A stretch of DNA of 64,000 nucleotides from Gammaproteobacteria bacterium. GTDB taxonomy: Bacteria > Pseudomonadota > Gammaproteobacteria > Steroidobacterales > Steroidobacteraceae. Below, piece after piece: positions 45,894 through 55,113 of this stretch (position 1 is the first letter of the stretch; every line of letters starts with the position of its first letter). The notes under the pieces were generated by a model that was not told the DNA's origin, ran no database searches, and was given only the letters and a program-made list of their open reading frames with translations. The stretch is taken from positions 1 through 64,000 of the forward strand of contig JAABQQ010000216.1 in NCBI GenBank assembly GCA_011391405.1, read 5' to 3'. Position numbers and translations under genes: made by a program.

Positions 45894-45953
45894 TTACCCG
45901 GGTTCCCTGGCAAAGTACGCGGCGGCCTTTTTTAAAATGTCGCGCTCCTCAAC
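45894..45953 (-). pseudogene. 3' remnant of IS3-family orfA
   Basis: Nineteen codons, reading VEERDILKKAAAYFAREPG followed by TAA 45894-45896, are the conserved C-terminus of IS3 OrfA. A TGA lies in frame right before them, so nothing of the N-terminal helix-turn-helix domain remains. The TTTTAAAAAAGG motif in this piece is the usual slippage site. Confidence 0.75.
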
Positions 45954-45956
45954 TCA

Positions 45957-46114
45957 ACCGTCCGTGGAAGCGGGGTAGAACCCCATGCGGCTCGTATGAG
46001 GCTCCCAAGAATCACGATCCCCATGATGAAGCCAATTCGACCGTCAGAGATGGTGCCGCCGGAGCGCTCGCAAAAACGCTTGAGGGCTAGTCAGGCATCT
46101 GCTCGTCGTGCGGA
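45957..46114. other. unassigned stretch beside the IS remnant
   Basis: No gene is supported. A perfect small hairpin GGGGT-AGA-ACCCC occupies 45972-45984. Read on the minus strand, the flanks AGCCG and CGGTT can also pair, giving a larger stem that recalls but does not match group II intron domain V. A CDS for this stretch cannot be defended. Confidence 0.35.
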
Positions 46115-46199
46115 CCCTCACCCCAACCCTCTCCCGCTAAAGCGGGAGAGGGGGCCGGAAGCTCCACCCCGACCCTTTCCGCTTCGGCGGCAGAGAGGG
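46115..46199. repeat. REP-like double hairpin
   Basis: The first part holds a perfect 12-bp inverted repeat CCCTCTCCCGCT / AGCGGGAGAGGG (46127-46138 and 46141-46152). The second part, from about 46171, holds ACCCTTTCCGC-TTCG-GCGG and AGAGAGGGT, an imperfect hairpin with a UUCG-type loop. Weaker relatives lie at 22495 and 31619. It directly precedes the gcv leader. Confidence 0.7.
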
Positions 46200-46205
46200 T
46201 AGAAT
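46176..46205 (+). promoter_or_regulatory. candidate gcv promoter inside the REP-like element
   Basis: TAGAAT (46200-46205) is a good -10 and would start RNA near 46212, just ahead of the riboswitch. The -35 match (TTTCCG or TTCCGC around 46176-46182) is weak. It lies inside the second REP-like hairpin. Confidence 0.35.
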
Positions 46206-46217
46206 CCCCAGACCCAT

Positions 46218-46411
46218 CGCAAGGTCTGTCCGAAGAGTGGCCGGAAAACGGCCCGCCGAAGGCGCAACCCGCCCGGAAACGCTCAGGCAAAACAACGGCA
46301 GCACCTGATGGGCTCTGGAGAGCGGTCCGCCTCGTTGCGGACCCACCGAAGGGGTGCGGCATCGGCCTGGGGCTGGTTCCCGATCTCTCAGGTCAAAAGG
46401 ACAGAGGGGCG
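46218..46411 (+). promoter_or_regulatory. tandem glycine riboswitch (gcvT motif)
   Basis: Two aptamers in series sense glycine and control the gcv operon. The second is canonical: CTGGAGAGC (46315-46323), CACCGAAGGGGT (about 46343-46354) and CTCTCAGGTCAAAAGGACAG (about 46385-46404). The first, from about 46226, has CGCCGAAGGCGCAA (46254-46267) and CTCAGGCAAAAC (46282-46293). Both cores match the class. The 3' edge runs directly into a terminator hairpin, so glycine binding would favour read-through into gcvT, as known for the class. Confidence 0.93.
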
Positions 46412-46447
46412 GCAGGTCGTTCACAGCGGCGTGCCGCCCTTTTTTTT
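46407..46447 (+). terminator. intrinsic terminator of the glycine riboswitch
   Basis: A perfect 8-bp stem, GGGCGGCA (46407-46414) with TGCCGCCC (46432-46439), is followed by eight T residues (46440-46447). It overlaps the last bases of the second aptamer, which is how the switch can gate transcription, and it stops 38 bases before gcvT. Confidence 0.88.
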
Positions 46448-46485
46448 GGTCGTGAAACGGCAAGGCCGGGACGGGGACTCAAGTC

Positions 46486-47577
46486 ATGGGATTGCGCACA
46501 CCGCTTTTCGATACCCACGTCGCGGCCGGGGCCCGCACCGTCGACTTCGGCGGCTGGGACATGCCCGTCAACTACGGCTCGCAGATCGAGGAGCACCATG
46601 CCGTGCGCCGCGACGCTGGCATGTTCGACGTCTCGCACATGTGCGTGGTCGACCTCCGCGGCGACCGCGTGTGTGACTACCTGCGTCGCCTGCTCGCCAA
46701 CGACGTCGCCAAGCTGACGCAACCCGGCAAGGCGCTGTACTCCTGCATGCTGCGGGACCACGGCGGCGTGATCGACGACCTGATCGTCTACTACATGAAC
46801 GATCACTGGTATCGCATGGTCGTGAACGCCGGCACGCGCGACAAGGACATCGAGTGGCTGCGCCAGGTCGCTGCCGGCTACGGCGTGGCGGTCGAGCCGC
46901 GCACCGAACTCGCGATGATCGCCGTGCAAGGTCCGAACGCTCGTGCCAAGGCCGCCAGCGTCATGCATCCGGACATCGCACAGCGCGCGCTCGAGATCGG
47001 GCCGTTCTTCGGCATCGACGCGGGCAGCCTCTTCGTCGCACGCACGGGTTACACCGGCGAAGACGGCTTCGAAATCATGCTGCCTGCCGAGCACGCCGTA
47101 GCGCTGTGGCAGGGTTTGCGCATTGCCGGTGTAGCGCCATGCGGACTCGGCGCGCGCGACACGCTGCGCCTCGAGGCCGGCATGAACCTCTATGGCAACG
47201 ACATGGACGAGACCACTTCGCCGCTCGAGTCGGGCCTCAACTGGACGATCGCGTGGGATCCGCAGGACCGTGATTTCATCGGCCGCGGCGCGCTCGCCGC
47301 GCAGAAGGCGAGTGGCGACACGCGCAAGCTCGTCGGCCTGCTGGTCGAAGATCGCGCGGTGCTGCGTTCGCACCAGAAGGTGATCGTCGCCGCCGTCGGT
47401 GAAGGCGAAGTCACCAGCGGCACGTTCTCGCCGACGTTGCAGCGCTCGATCGGCTTTGCGCGCGTGCCGGCGAAGACCGGCGATCGCTGCGAGGTCGAGA
47501 TCCGCGGCAAGCTCGTCGCGGCGCGGGTCGTGCGTCCGCCGTTCGTGCGCCACGGCAAAGTCGCCATCGCCCTTTAA
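46486..47577 (+). CDS. gcvT: aminomethyltransferase GcvT (glycine cleavage T protein)
   Basis: GcvT moves the methylene unit from lipoylated GcvH to tetrahydrofolate and releases ammonia. The 363-residue protein has [35 protein letters not shown] with the catalytic-site aspartate, [16 protein letters not shown] and [18 protein letters not shown], plus the C-terminal GcvT barrel. Length is normal. It is the first gene after the glycine riboswitch. Confidence 0.96.
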   Translation: MGLRTPLFDTHVAAGARTVDFGGWDMPVNYGSQIEEHHAVRRDAGMFDVSHMCVVDLRGDRVCDYLRRLLANDVAKLTQPGKALYSCMLRDHGGVIDDLIVYYMNDHWYRMVVNAGTRDKDIEWLRQVAAGYGVAVEPRTELAMIAVQGPNARAKAASVMHPDIAQRALEIGPFFGIDAGSLFVARTGYTGEDGFEIMLPAEHAVALWQGLRIAGVAPCGLGARDTLRLEAGMNLYGNDMDETTSPLESGLNWTIAWDPQDRDFIGRGALAAQKASGDTRKLVGLLVEDRAVLRSHQKVIVAAVGEGEVTSGTFSPTLQRSIGFARVPAKTGDRCEVEIRGKLVAARVVRPPFVRHGKVAIAL

Positions 47578-47605
47578 TCTTTCAAAACTCTCCAAGGATT
47601 CCGTC

Positions 47606-48001
47606 ATGAGCAACATTCCTGCCGACCTCCGCTTCCAGAAATCCCACGAGTGGGCGCGCCTCGAGGCGGACGGCACGATCACCATCGGCATCTCCGATCA
47701 CGCGCAGCAGGCGCTGGGCGACCTCGTGTTTGTCGAGGCGCCGGAACCGGGCCGCCACGTCAACGCGGGCGAAGGCTGCGCAGTCGTCGAGTCGGTGAAG
47801 GCCGCGTCGGACGTCTACAGCCCGGTGAGCGGTGAAGTCGTGGCCGGTAATGCCGATCTGGGCGGCCAGCCCGAGCTGATCAACACGGATCCGTACGGCG
47901 CCGGCTGGATCATGCGCGTGCGCCCGACCGACAAGGCCCAGTTCGCGTCGATGCTCGACGCCAAGGCCTACGCGGCCGCCCTCGCTGCCGAGACGCACTA
48001 A
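47606..48001 (+). CDS. gcvH: glycine cleavage system H protein
   Basis: GcvH carries the lipoyl arm that shuttles the aminomethyl group among P, T and L proteins. The 131-residue protein has the lipoyl-domain fold with K65 in [14 protein letters not shown] as the attachment site, and ends with the usual helix. It begins 28 bases after gcvT with an AAGGA site. No lpd (L protein) gene lies in the window. Confidence 0.97.
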   Translation: MSNIPADLRFQKSHEWARLEADGTITIGISDHAQQALGDLVFVEAPEPGRHVNAGEGCAVVESVKAASDVYSPVSGEVVAGNADLGGQPELINTDPYGAGWIMRVRPTDKAQFASMLDAKAYAAALAAETH

Positions 48002-48019
48002 GCACCACGGAGGGGCGTC

Positions 48020-49396
48020 ATGCCTTTCATCCCGCACACGGACAACGACATCCGCACGATGCTTGAAGCGATCGGCGCGCCGGACATCGAGGCGCTGTTT
48101 GAGGAGATCCCGGCGAATCTGCGCGCTCCCGGCCTGCCGGGCGTGCCGCCGGCGCTCAACGAGATGGAGATTGGCCGGCTGATGGCCGACTTCGCCACGC
48201 GCGACGGCCGCCCGCTCAACTTCATCGGCGCGGGTGCGTACGAGCACCACATTCCCTCCGCCGTGTGGGCGATCGTGACGCGGGGTGAGTTCTACAGCGC
48301 CTACACGCCGTACCAGGCCGAAGCGAGCCAGGGCACGCTGCAGCTGCTGTACGAGTACCAGACGATGATGGCGAGCCTGACCGGGCTCGACATCTCGAAC
48401 GCGTCGCTCTACGACGGTGCCTCGGGTCTTGCTGAAGCGTGCCTGATGGCCGTGCGCGCCAATCGCAAGTCGAAGTCGCAGCGCATCCTGCTGCCCGTCG
48501 CGCTCAACCCGACGTACCGCGACGTGACGCAGGTTGTCGCCGGCAACCAGAGCATCGCGTTCGAACTGCTGCCGTACGACCCGAAGGGCGGACAGACGCT
48601 GGTCTCGGCACTCGAACCCTACAGCGGCCAGGACATCACGGCCGTCGTGCTGCAGCACCCGAATTTCTTCGGCACGCTCGAGGACGTCGATGCCGCAACC
48701 GACTGGGCACATGCCAACAACGCGCTGATGATCGGCGTGGTCAATCCCACCTCGCTCGCCGTGCTGAAGCCGCCGGGCCAGTGGGGCAAGCTCGGTGCCG
48801 ACATCGCCATTGGCGACGGCCAGCCGCTGGGCGTGCCGCTGTCGTCGGGCGGTCCGTACTTCGGCTTCATGGCGACACGCACTGAGCACGTGCGCCAGAT
48901 GCCGGGCCGCATCATCGGCCGCACGCTCGATCTCGACGGCAAGTCCGGCTTCACGCTTACGCTGCAGGCGCGCGAACAGCACATCCGTCGCAGCAAGGCG
49001 ACGTCCAACATCTGCACCAACCAGGGCTTGCTGGTGACGGCCGCGACGATCTACATGTCGCTGCTCGGCGCGAAGGGTCTCGCGCAGGTGGCGTCGACGT
49101 CGATGCTGCGTACGCAGCAACTGGTGGATGCGCTCACGCGCGTGCCCGGCGTACGGCTTGCGTTTGACCGTCCGCGGTTTCACGAGGCGGTGCTGTTGCT
49201 CGACCGTCCGGTCAAGCCGGTGCTCGAGGCGCTCGCGCATCGCGGCATCGTCGGCGGCGCGGACATTTCCGCGCGGTACCCGTCGCTCGGCAACGCGCTG
49301 CTGGTATGTGCCACTGAAACACGCACGCTCGCCGACATCGAAACCTATGCGCAGGCGCTCGCTGAAACGATGCGTAACTCTGCGGCTGCGGCCTGA
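48020..49396 (+). CDS. gcvPA: glycine dehydrogenase (decarboxylating) subunit 1
   Basis: This is the N-terminal half of the P protein, the non-PLP-binding subunit of the split type. The 458-residue protein shows [39 protein letters not shown] and [23 protein letters not shown]-like motifs (written [20 protein letters not shown] here), followed by [31 protein letters not shown] precedes ATG 48020. Two-subunit P proteins are found in Firmicutes, archaea and part of the gammaproteobacteria. Confidence 0.95.
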   Translation: MPFIPHTDNDIRTMLEAIGAPDIEALFEEIPANLRAPGLPGVPPALNEMEIGRLMADFATRDGRPLNFIGAGAYEHHIPSAVWAIVTRGEFYSAYTPYQAEASQGTLQLLYEYQTMMASLTGLDISNASLYDGASGLAEACLMAVRANRKSKSQRILLPVALNPTYRDVTQVVAGNQSIAFELLPYDPKGGQTLVSALEPYSGQDITAVVLQHPNFFGTLEDVDAATDWAHANNALMIGVVNPTSLAVLKPPGQWGKLGADIAIGDGQPLGVPLSSGGPYFGFMATRTEHVRQMPGRIIGRTLDLDGKSGFTLTLQAREQHIRRSKATSNICTNQGLLVTAATIYMSLLGAKGLAQVASTSMLRTQQLVDALTRVPGVRLAFDRPRFHEAVLLLDRPVKPVLEALAHRGIVGGADISARYPSLGNALLVCATETRTLADIETYAQALAETMRNSAAAA

Positions 49397-49413
49397 GCCC
49401 GGGAATCAAAGCC

Positions 49414-50868
49414 ATGCATGAAAAGCTGATATTCGAGCACTCTGCGCCCGGCCGCAGCGCCGACGCGCAGTACCCGCAGGTGCCCGTCGAAGCACCGATT
49501 CCTGCGGCACTGCGCCGTGCCAGCGCTCCGCTGCTGCCCGAGGTGTCGGAGCTGCAGGCGGTGCGTCACTTCACGCGCCTGTCGCAGCTCAACTTCTCCA
49601 TCGACACGCACTTCTACCCGCTCGGGTCGTGCACGATGAAGTACAACCCGAAGGCGTGTAACCAGTACGCGATGCTGCCCGAGTTGCTCAACCGGCATCC
49701 GCTGGCGCCGGAGTCGACCGGGCAGGGCATCCTGCAGATCCTGTTCGAATTGCAGGAAATGCTGAAGGAAGTCACCGGCATGCGCGGTGTGTCGCTGACG
49801 CCGATGGCAGGTGCGCAGGGCGAGTTTGCCGGCGTGGCCATGATTCGTGCGTACCACAAGGCGCGCAAGGACTTCGCGCGCGTCGAGATCATCGTGCCCG
49901 ATGCCGCGCACGGCACCAATCCGGCGACCGCGACGATGTGCGGCTGCACGGTGAAGGAAATCCCGACACTCCACAACGGCGACATCGACCTCGAGTCGCT
50001 CAAGGCCGCGGTCGGCCCGCAGACGGCCGGCATCATGCTGACCAATCCGTCGACGATCGGCGTGTTCGAGCGCCACATCGACGAGGTGCGCCGGATCGTG
50101 CACGAGGCCGGCGGCCTGCTGTATTACGACGGAGCCAACCTCAACGCGATCCTAGGCAAGGTGCGACCGGGCGATATGGGGTTCGACGTCATCCACATGA
50201 ACCTGCACAAGACCTTCTCGACCCCGCATGGCGGCGGTGGTCCGGGCTCGGGTGCCGTGGGCGTCAGTGAGCGGTTGCTGCCGTTCATGCCGGTGCCGAT
50301 CGTGGGCCGAGACGGTGAGCGTTTCCGCTGGCTCGACGAGAAGGACCTGCCGCAGACCATCGGCCGGCTGTCGAACTTCATGGGTAACACCGGCGTTCTG
50401 TTGCGCGCGTATATCTACATGCGCATGCTCGGCCGCGACGGCATGCAGCGCGTGTCGGAGTTCGCGACGCTCAACTCCAATTACCTGGCAGCGCGACTGC
50501 GAGCTGCGGGTTTCGAACTCGCGTACCCGGAGCGCAGGGCGAGCCACGAGTTCATCGTCACGCTGCGGCGCGAGGCGCGGGAGTGGGGCACGAACGCGAT
50601 GGATTTCGCCAAGCGGTTGCTGGATTACGGCTTCCACGCGCCGACCACCTACTTCCCGCTGCTGGTGCCCGAGTGCCTGCTGATCGAGCCGACCGAAACC
50701 GAATCGAAGGAAGAGCTGGATGCCTTCGTCGACGCCATGATCGCGATCAGGCGCGAAGCCGAAACGGATCCCGACAAGCTCAAGGGCGCGCCGTGGACCC
50801 TGCCGGTGCGACGCCTCGACGATGTCCGTGCGGCGAAACAGCTCGACTTGACCTGGAAAGCTGCATGA
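49414..50868 (+). CDS. gcvPB: glycine dehydrogenase (decarboxylating) subunit 2
   Basis: This is the C-terminal, PLP-binding half of P protein, which decarboxylates glycine. The 484-residue protein has [29 protein letters not shown] and [16 protein letters not shown], and the PLP lysine K266 in [30 protein letters not shown] is a signature of the family. Its TGA overlaps the ATG of dgkA (ATGA). Confidence 0.96.
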   Translation: MHEKLIFEHSAPGRSADAQYPQVPVEAPIPAALRRASAPLLPEVSELQAVRHFTRLSQLNFSIDTHFYPLGSCTMKYNPKACNQYAMLPELLNRHPLAPESTGQGILQILFELQEMLKEVTGMRGVSLTPMAGAQGEFAGVAMIRAYHKARKDFARVEIIVPDAAHGTNPATATMCGCTVKEIPTLHNGDIDLESLKAAVGPQTAGIMLTNPSTIGVFERHIDEVRRIVHEAGGLLYYDGANLNAILGKVRPGDMGFDVIHMNLHKTFSTPHGGGGPGSGAVGVSERLLPFMPVPIVGRDGERFRWLDEKDLPQTIGRLSNFMGNTGVLLRAYIYMRMLGRDGMQRVSEFATLNSNYLAARLRAAGFELAYPERRASHEFIVTLRREAREWGTNAMDFAKRLLDYGFHAPTTYFPLLVPECLLIEPTETESKEELDAFVDAMIAIRREAETDPDKLKGAPWTLPVRRLDDVRAAKQLDLTWKAA

Positions 50869-51251
50869 GCGAGGAGTTGCGCGAGAGCGGCCGCCCGACC
50901 GGGTTGAACCGCCTCGTGCTCGCGACGCAGAACTCGTTCCGGGGCATCGCCAACTGCTACCGCAACGAGTCCGCCTTCCGCCAGGAAGTCTGGGCGGCCT
51001 GCGTCCTGGTTCCGGCGGGCGTCTGGCTGGGCCAGACCGGGATCGAGCGGTTGCTGCTGGTCGGCGCCGTGCTGCTGCTCATGCTCGTCGAGATGCTGAA
51101 CTCCGCCGTCGAAGTGCTGGTGGACCGGATCTCGACCGAGCGGCACCCGTTGTCCGGCTACGCCAAGGACCTGGGCTCCGCAGCAGTCTTCTTCGCGCTG
51201 CTGCTGCTATTCTCGACCTGGGCACTCGTCCTCTGGGACCGCCTGTTTTAA
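50865..51251 (+). CDS. dgkA: diacylglycerol kinase DgkA
   Basis: DgkA phosphorylates diacylglycerol at the inner membrane, recycling lipid produced by osmoregulated glucan and LPS modification. The 128-residue protein has three helices (about 45-60, 63-85 and 100-125) and the signature [15 protein letters not shown] following an N-terminal amphipathic [21 protein letters not shown]. Length and helix number match E. coli DgkA. It is coupled to gcvPB by a 4-base overlap, an unusual neighbour. Confidence 0.94.
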   Translation: MSEELRESGRPTGLNRLVLATQNSFRGIANCYRNESAFRQEVWAACVLVPAGVWLGQTGIERLLLVGAVLLLMLVEMLNSAVEVLVDRISTERHPLSGYAKDLGSAAVFFALLLLFSTWALVLWDRLF

Positions 51252-51295
51252 TCCTTCCTGCCCTTCCCCCACTTCCTCCCCTTCCTCCCCTTCCT
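51252..51295 (+). repeat. homopyrimidine tract upstream of the PfkB kinase
   Basis: The 44 bases between the dgkA stop and the kinase ATG are C/T except for one G (51260) and one A (51271). The last part is TTCCTCCCC twice followed by TTCCT (51273-51295), a direct and mirror repeat. There is no purine-rich ribosome site in it. Confidence 0.75.
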
Positions 51296-52228
51296 ATGAC
51301 AGCACTAGTCTGCGGCTCCCTGGCGTTCGACACCGTCATGGTCTTCCCCGGCCATTTCCGCGAGCACATCCTCGCCGATCGTATCCACATGCTGAACGTC
51401 TCGTTCCTGGTGCCGAGCATGCGGCGCAATTTCGGCGGCTGCGCCGGCAACATTGCCTACAACCTGCAGTTGCTCGGCGAGAAGGGCGCGCCGATGGGGA
51501 CGGTGGGTCACGACTTCGAGCCGTACCGGCGCTGGCTGAAGGCCTGCAGCGTCAGCCTCGACTACGTGCGTGAGCTCGACGACGAGTTCACCGCGCAGGC
51601 GTTCATCACGACGGACATCGACGACAACCAGATCACCGCGTTCCACCCGGGTGCGATGTCGCAGTCGCACCTCAATGCCGTGCCAACCGCCGCGGGTATC
51701 ACGCTCGGCGTCGTGGCGCCGGACGGTCGCGACGGCATGGTGGCGCACGCGCTGCAGTTCGCGGCCGCGGGCATCCCGTGGCTGTTCGACCCCGGCCAGG
51801 GCTTGCCGATGTTCGACGGCGAGGCGCTGCGCGACCTGATCGGCAAGGCCACCTGGGTCGCCGTCAACGACTACGAAGGCCAGATGCTGCAGGAACGGAC
51901 AGGGTGGGGCCCGGAAGAGATCGCGAACAAGGTCCGTGCCTACATCGTCACCAAGGGTGCGGAAGGCAGCGTCATTCACGCTGGCGGCAAACAGCACGCG
52001 ATCCCGACGGTGAAGCCGCAGGCGGTCAAGGATCCGACCGGGTGCGGCGACGCGTACCGCGCCGGACTTATTTTTGGCCTGATGAATGAACTCGACTGGG
52101 AGACCACGGGTCGAATCGCTTCACTGATGGGCTCCATCAAGATCGCGCACTCCGGCACGCAGAACCACCGCTTCGACATGAACGAATTCAAGCAGCGCTT
52201 CAGCGCGGCGTACGGCCGCGAACTGTGA
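51296..52228 (+). CDS. PfkB-family carbohydrate/nucleoside kinase
   Basis: The 310-residue protein begins LVCGSLAFDTVMVFPGHF and has FGGCAGNIAYNLQLLGEKG, the GG hinge of ribokinase-type enzymes. The C-terminal PfkB signature is DPTGCGDAYRAGLIFGL, with D as catalytic base. The details (FPGHF, MLNVSFLVPSMRRNFGGCAGN) agree best with adenosine kinase-like PfkB proteins of proteobacteria; substrate remains unproven. It starts at ATG 51296 after an all-pyrimidine leader, and its TGA overlaps the next ATG. Confidence 0.88.
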   Translation: MTALVCGSLAFDTVMVFPGHFREHILADRIHMLNVSFLVPSMRRNFGGCAGNIAYNLQLLGEKGAPMGTVGHDFEPYRRWLKACSVSLDYVRELDDEFTAQAFITTDIDDNQITAFHPGAMSQSHLNAVPTAAGITLGVVAPDGRDGMVAHALQFAAAGIPWLFDPGQGLPMFDGEALRDLIGKATWVAVNDYEGQMLQERTGWGPEEIANKVRAYIVTKGAEGSVIHAGGKQHAIPTVKPQAVKDPTGCGDAYRAGLIFGLMNELDWETTGRIASLMGSIKIAHSGTQNHRFDMNEFKQRFSAAYGREL

Positions 52229-55065
52229 CCCCCTGGTGGACGGACGCCCGCGCCGGCGCGGGCCGGCGGCTCGTCCAGTGGCTGCTGTTGCCGTGGCTGG
52301 CCGTGGGATTAGTCGGTGGCGCATCCGCCGCCGAAAGCCCCGCCTGGGACCGCACGATCGAGCGCATCGCGCCGTCGGTCGTCACCATCGAAATCGACCA
52401 GACCCGTGCCTTCGACACTGAGTGGAACCAGTCGAGCCAGGCGACGGGCTTCGTGGTCGACGCCGTGCGCGGCCTGATCCTGACCAACCGGCATGTGGTT
52501 ACACCCGGACCGGTGGTGGCGACCGCGGTGTTCCAGAACCGCGAGGAAGTCGAACTGCACGCCGTCTACCGCGACCCGGTGCACGATTTCGGCATCTATC
52601 GCTACGACCCGGCCAGGCTCCGGTACGTGCAGCCCGTGGCGCTGCCGCTGTATCCGGCCGGCGCGCGTGTCGGCACCGAGATCCGCGTCGTCGGCAATGA
52701 CGCCGGCGAACAGCTTTCGATCCTGGCGGGCACGCTGGCTCGGCTCGACCGCGCAGCTCCCGAATACGGCGTCGGCAAGTACAACGACTTCAATACGTTC
52801 TACGTGCAGGCTGCCTCCGGCACGTCGGGGGGCTCGTCGGGCTCGCCGGTCATCGACATCCAGGGTCGCGTCGTCGCACTGAACGCCGGCGGCAGCAGCG
52901 GGGCACAGTCCAGTTTCTACCTGCCGCTCGATCGCGTGCAGCGTGCGCTGCAATTGATCCAGCGCGGCGAGCCCGTGTCGCGTGGCACCCTGCAGACCGT
53001 CTTCAACTACACACCGTACGACGAACTCGTGCGTCTCGGCTTGCGGGCCGTCACGCAGGAAGCCGCACGCAAGGCGCGCCCCGACCTCACCGGCATGCTG
53101 GTGGTGGACGAAGTGCTGCCGGGCTCGCCGACCGAAGGCAAGCTGCAGCCGGGCGACATCCTCACGCACGTGAACGGCCAGCTCATCACCACGTTCCTGC
53201 CGCTCGAGGAAATTCTCGACAACTCCGTCGGCGGCAAGGTCGACATCGTCGTCGAGCGCGGCGGCGAAAAGGTCCAGCAGACGCTGCCGGTGGGCGACCT
53301 GCACGCGATCACACCCTCGGAGTTCTTCGAGTTCGGTGATGCCGTGGTGCACACGCTCTCGTACCAGATGGCGCGACACTTCAATGCGCCCGTGAGCGGC
53401 GTGTACGTCGCCAACCCGGGTTACGTGCTGAACGCGGCGGGCGTGCCGCGCGGCGCAGTGATTTCCAGCGTGAACGGCAAGCCGGTCGCCACCATGGCAG
53501 AGTTTCGCGACATCATCGCCGCCCTGCCGCAGGGCGCGCGCGCGGCTCTGCGCTACGCCACGCTCGATGATCCCAAGGGTTCAGAGACGCGCGTGATGCG
53601 GATGGACCGCGCCTGGTTTCCGGCGAAGGTCTGCCGTCGCGACGACAAGACCGGCCTGTGGCCGTGCGAAGAACTGGTGGCGGCCCCTGCTGCGGCAAGC
53701 GTACAACCCGCCCGCACCGATTTCGCCACCGGCAACGACAAGCGCGCGAACGAGATCGCAGCTTCGCTCGTGCTGGTGACGTTCGACATGCCGTTCTCCG
53801 TGGCCGGCATCACCGAGCGCAACTATCACGGCACCGGCATCATCGTCGACGCCGAACGCGGGCTGGTCGTGGTCGACCGCAACACGGTGCCCGTGGCGGC
53901 GGGCGATGCGCGCCTCACGTTTGGGGGGTCGATCGAAGTGCCCGGCAAAGTCGAGTACGTGCATCCGCTGCACAACCTGTCGGTTGTCTCGTTCGACCCG
54001 AAGGCGCTCGACGGCACGCCCATCCGGGCCGTGAAATTCGACACCCGCGAACTCGAGCCCGGCGAGGCGGTGACGGTCATCGGGCTCGGCGGCGATTCGC
54101 GGCTGCGGTCGCTGGCGACGTATGTCGCGACGATGGACGACGTGAATTTCCCTCTGTCCCGCACGCTGCAGTTCCGCGACGCCAACCTCGAAGTCGTGTC
54201 ACTGGTGAACTCCCCGTCGGATTTCGACGGCGTGATCACCGGCAAGGACGGCCGTGTCCGGGCGCTGTGGTCGAGTTTCGCCACCGAAGGCGCGCGCGAC
54301 GCCGTACAACTCAATCGCGGCATGCCGGCATCGGTCGTGCTCGAGGCCGTGGCGGCCGCACGCGACGACAAGCCGCTCTATTCGCTCGAAACGGAGTTCG
54401 AGGCGCTGCCGATCGCGGCCGCGCGCAAGCTCGGGCTGCCGGCCGAGTGGGTCGAGAAGCTGGAACAGCGCAACCCGGCGCACCGCCAGGTGCTCGCGGT
54501 CTCGAGGGTCGCGGCGGGCTCTGGCGCGGCCAGGGTGCTGCAGGAAGGCGACCTGCTGCTGGCCGTGAATGGGGTGACGCTCAACCGGTTCCGCGAAGTG
54601 GAGGAGGCGACGCAATCGCCCCGCGTGCAGGTCACGGTGCTGCGCGACGGCGCGGAAAAGGTCGTCGACGTCGAGACCGCCGCGCTGCGGGGTGAAGACA
54701 TCGATCGCCTGCTGCTCTGGGCCGGCGCCGTGATCCATGCGCCGCATCGCGCGATGACGATCCAGCGTGCGATCCCGCCCGAGGGCGTGTTCGTGGCCTA
54801 TTTCGCCTACGGTTCGCCGTCGACGCGGTATGGGTTGTTTGCCGGGCGCCGCATCGTCGAGGTGGACGGACGACCGATCGCTGACCTCGACGCGTTCATT
54901 GCCGCCGTGAGCGGCCGGCCCGATCGTTCATCGGTGCTTCTGAAGACGGTCACCTGGAATGGCTCGACTGGCGTGACGACGATGAAGCTCGACCAGAATT
55001 ACTGGCCGGCGTATGACCTGCGTCGCAACTCGGCCGGCGAGTGGGAGCGCAAGGCGATTCCCTGA
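52225..55065 (+). CDS. double-HtrA serine protease with PDZ domains (Nma111p/DEG7-like)
   Basis: The 946-residue exported protein has two protease-PDZ halves. After a signal peptide (residues about 18-36) the first trypsin-like domain has H90 in TNRHVV, D121 in HDFGIYRY and S205 in GGSSGSPVID, a full triad, followed by PDZ domains (about 265-345 and 355-440). The second half (from about 510) repeats the fold, but the histidine position reads VVDRNTV and no GxSG serine exists (SPSDFDGVI), so it is inactive. A PDZ domain and a further PDZ-like part close it. The same plan is seen in yeast Nma111p and plant DEG7. It probably acts in periplasmic protein quality control. GTG 52225 overlaps the kinase stop. 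Confidence 0.88.
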   Translation: MTPWWTDARAGAGRRLVQWLLLPWLAVGLVGGASAAESPAWDRTIERIAPSVVTIEIDQTRAFDTEWNQSSQATGFVVDAVRGLILTNRHVVTPGPVVATAVFQNREEVELHAVYRDPVHDFGIYRYDPARLRYVQPVALPLYPAGARVGTEIRVVGNDAGEQLSILAGTLARLDRAAPEYGVGKYNDFNTFYVQAASGTSGGSSGSPVIDIQGRVVALNAGGSSGAQSSFYLPLDRVQRALQLIQRGEPVSRGTLQTVFNYTPYDELVRLGLRAVTQEAARKARPDLTGMLVVDEVLPGSPTEGKLQPGDILTHVNGQLITTFLPLEEILDNSVGGKVDIVVERGGEKVQQTLPVGDLHAITPSEFFEFGDAVVHTLSYQMARHFNAPVSGVYVANPGYVLNAAGVPRGAVISSVNGKPVATMAEFRDIIAALPQGARAALRYATLDDPKGSETRVMRMDRAWFPAKVCRRDDKTGLWPCEELVAAPAAASVQPARTDFATGNDKRANEIAASLVLVTFDMPFSVAGITERNYHGTGIIVDAERGLVVVDRNTVPVAAGDARLTFGGSIEVPGKVEYVHPLHNLSVVSFDPKALDGTPIRAVKFDTRELEPGEAVTVIGLGGDSRLRSLATYVATMDDVNFPLSRTLQFRDANLEVVSLVNSPSDFDGVITGKDGRVRALWSSFATEGARDAVQLNRGMPASVVLEAVAAARDDKPLYSLETEFEALPIAAARKLGLPAEWVEKLEQRNPAHRQVLAVSRVAAGSGAARVLQEGDLLLAVNGVTLNRFREVEEATQSPRVQVTVLRDGAEKVVDVETAALRGEDIDRLLLWAGAVIHAPHRAMTIQRAIPPEGVFVAYFAYGSPSTRYGLFAGRRIVEVDGRPIADLDAFIAAVSGRPDRSSVLLKTVTWNGSTGVTTMKLDQNYWPAYDLRRNSAGEWERKAIP

Positions 55066-55113
55066 GCCTGAGCCTGCGCGGCGCCCGGTGTTTGACGCTA
55101 TCATTCGCGTCCT

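Larger units (their letters stand above)
45011..45953 (-). mobile_element. truncated IS3-family insertion sequence
   Basis: The element holds an intact orfB, an A6G frameshift window and only the last codons of orfA, so about 300 bases at the 5' side are lost. The right break is near 45953, within VEERD of orfA. The left end may be TGGACTTCCCCC at 45011, but no matching terminal repeat survives on the right. It flanks the second HigBA-like pair and is probably not able to move by itself. Confidence 0.7.

Noticed and set aside
45957-46010. Possible group II intron domain V next to the IS remnant
   Set aside because: Only the AGCCG/CGGTT ends and a small hairpin agree; the internal bulge, helix lengths and GAAA-type loop of domain V do not, and no reverse transcriptase is nearby.
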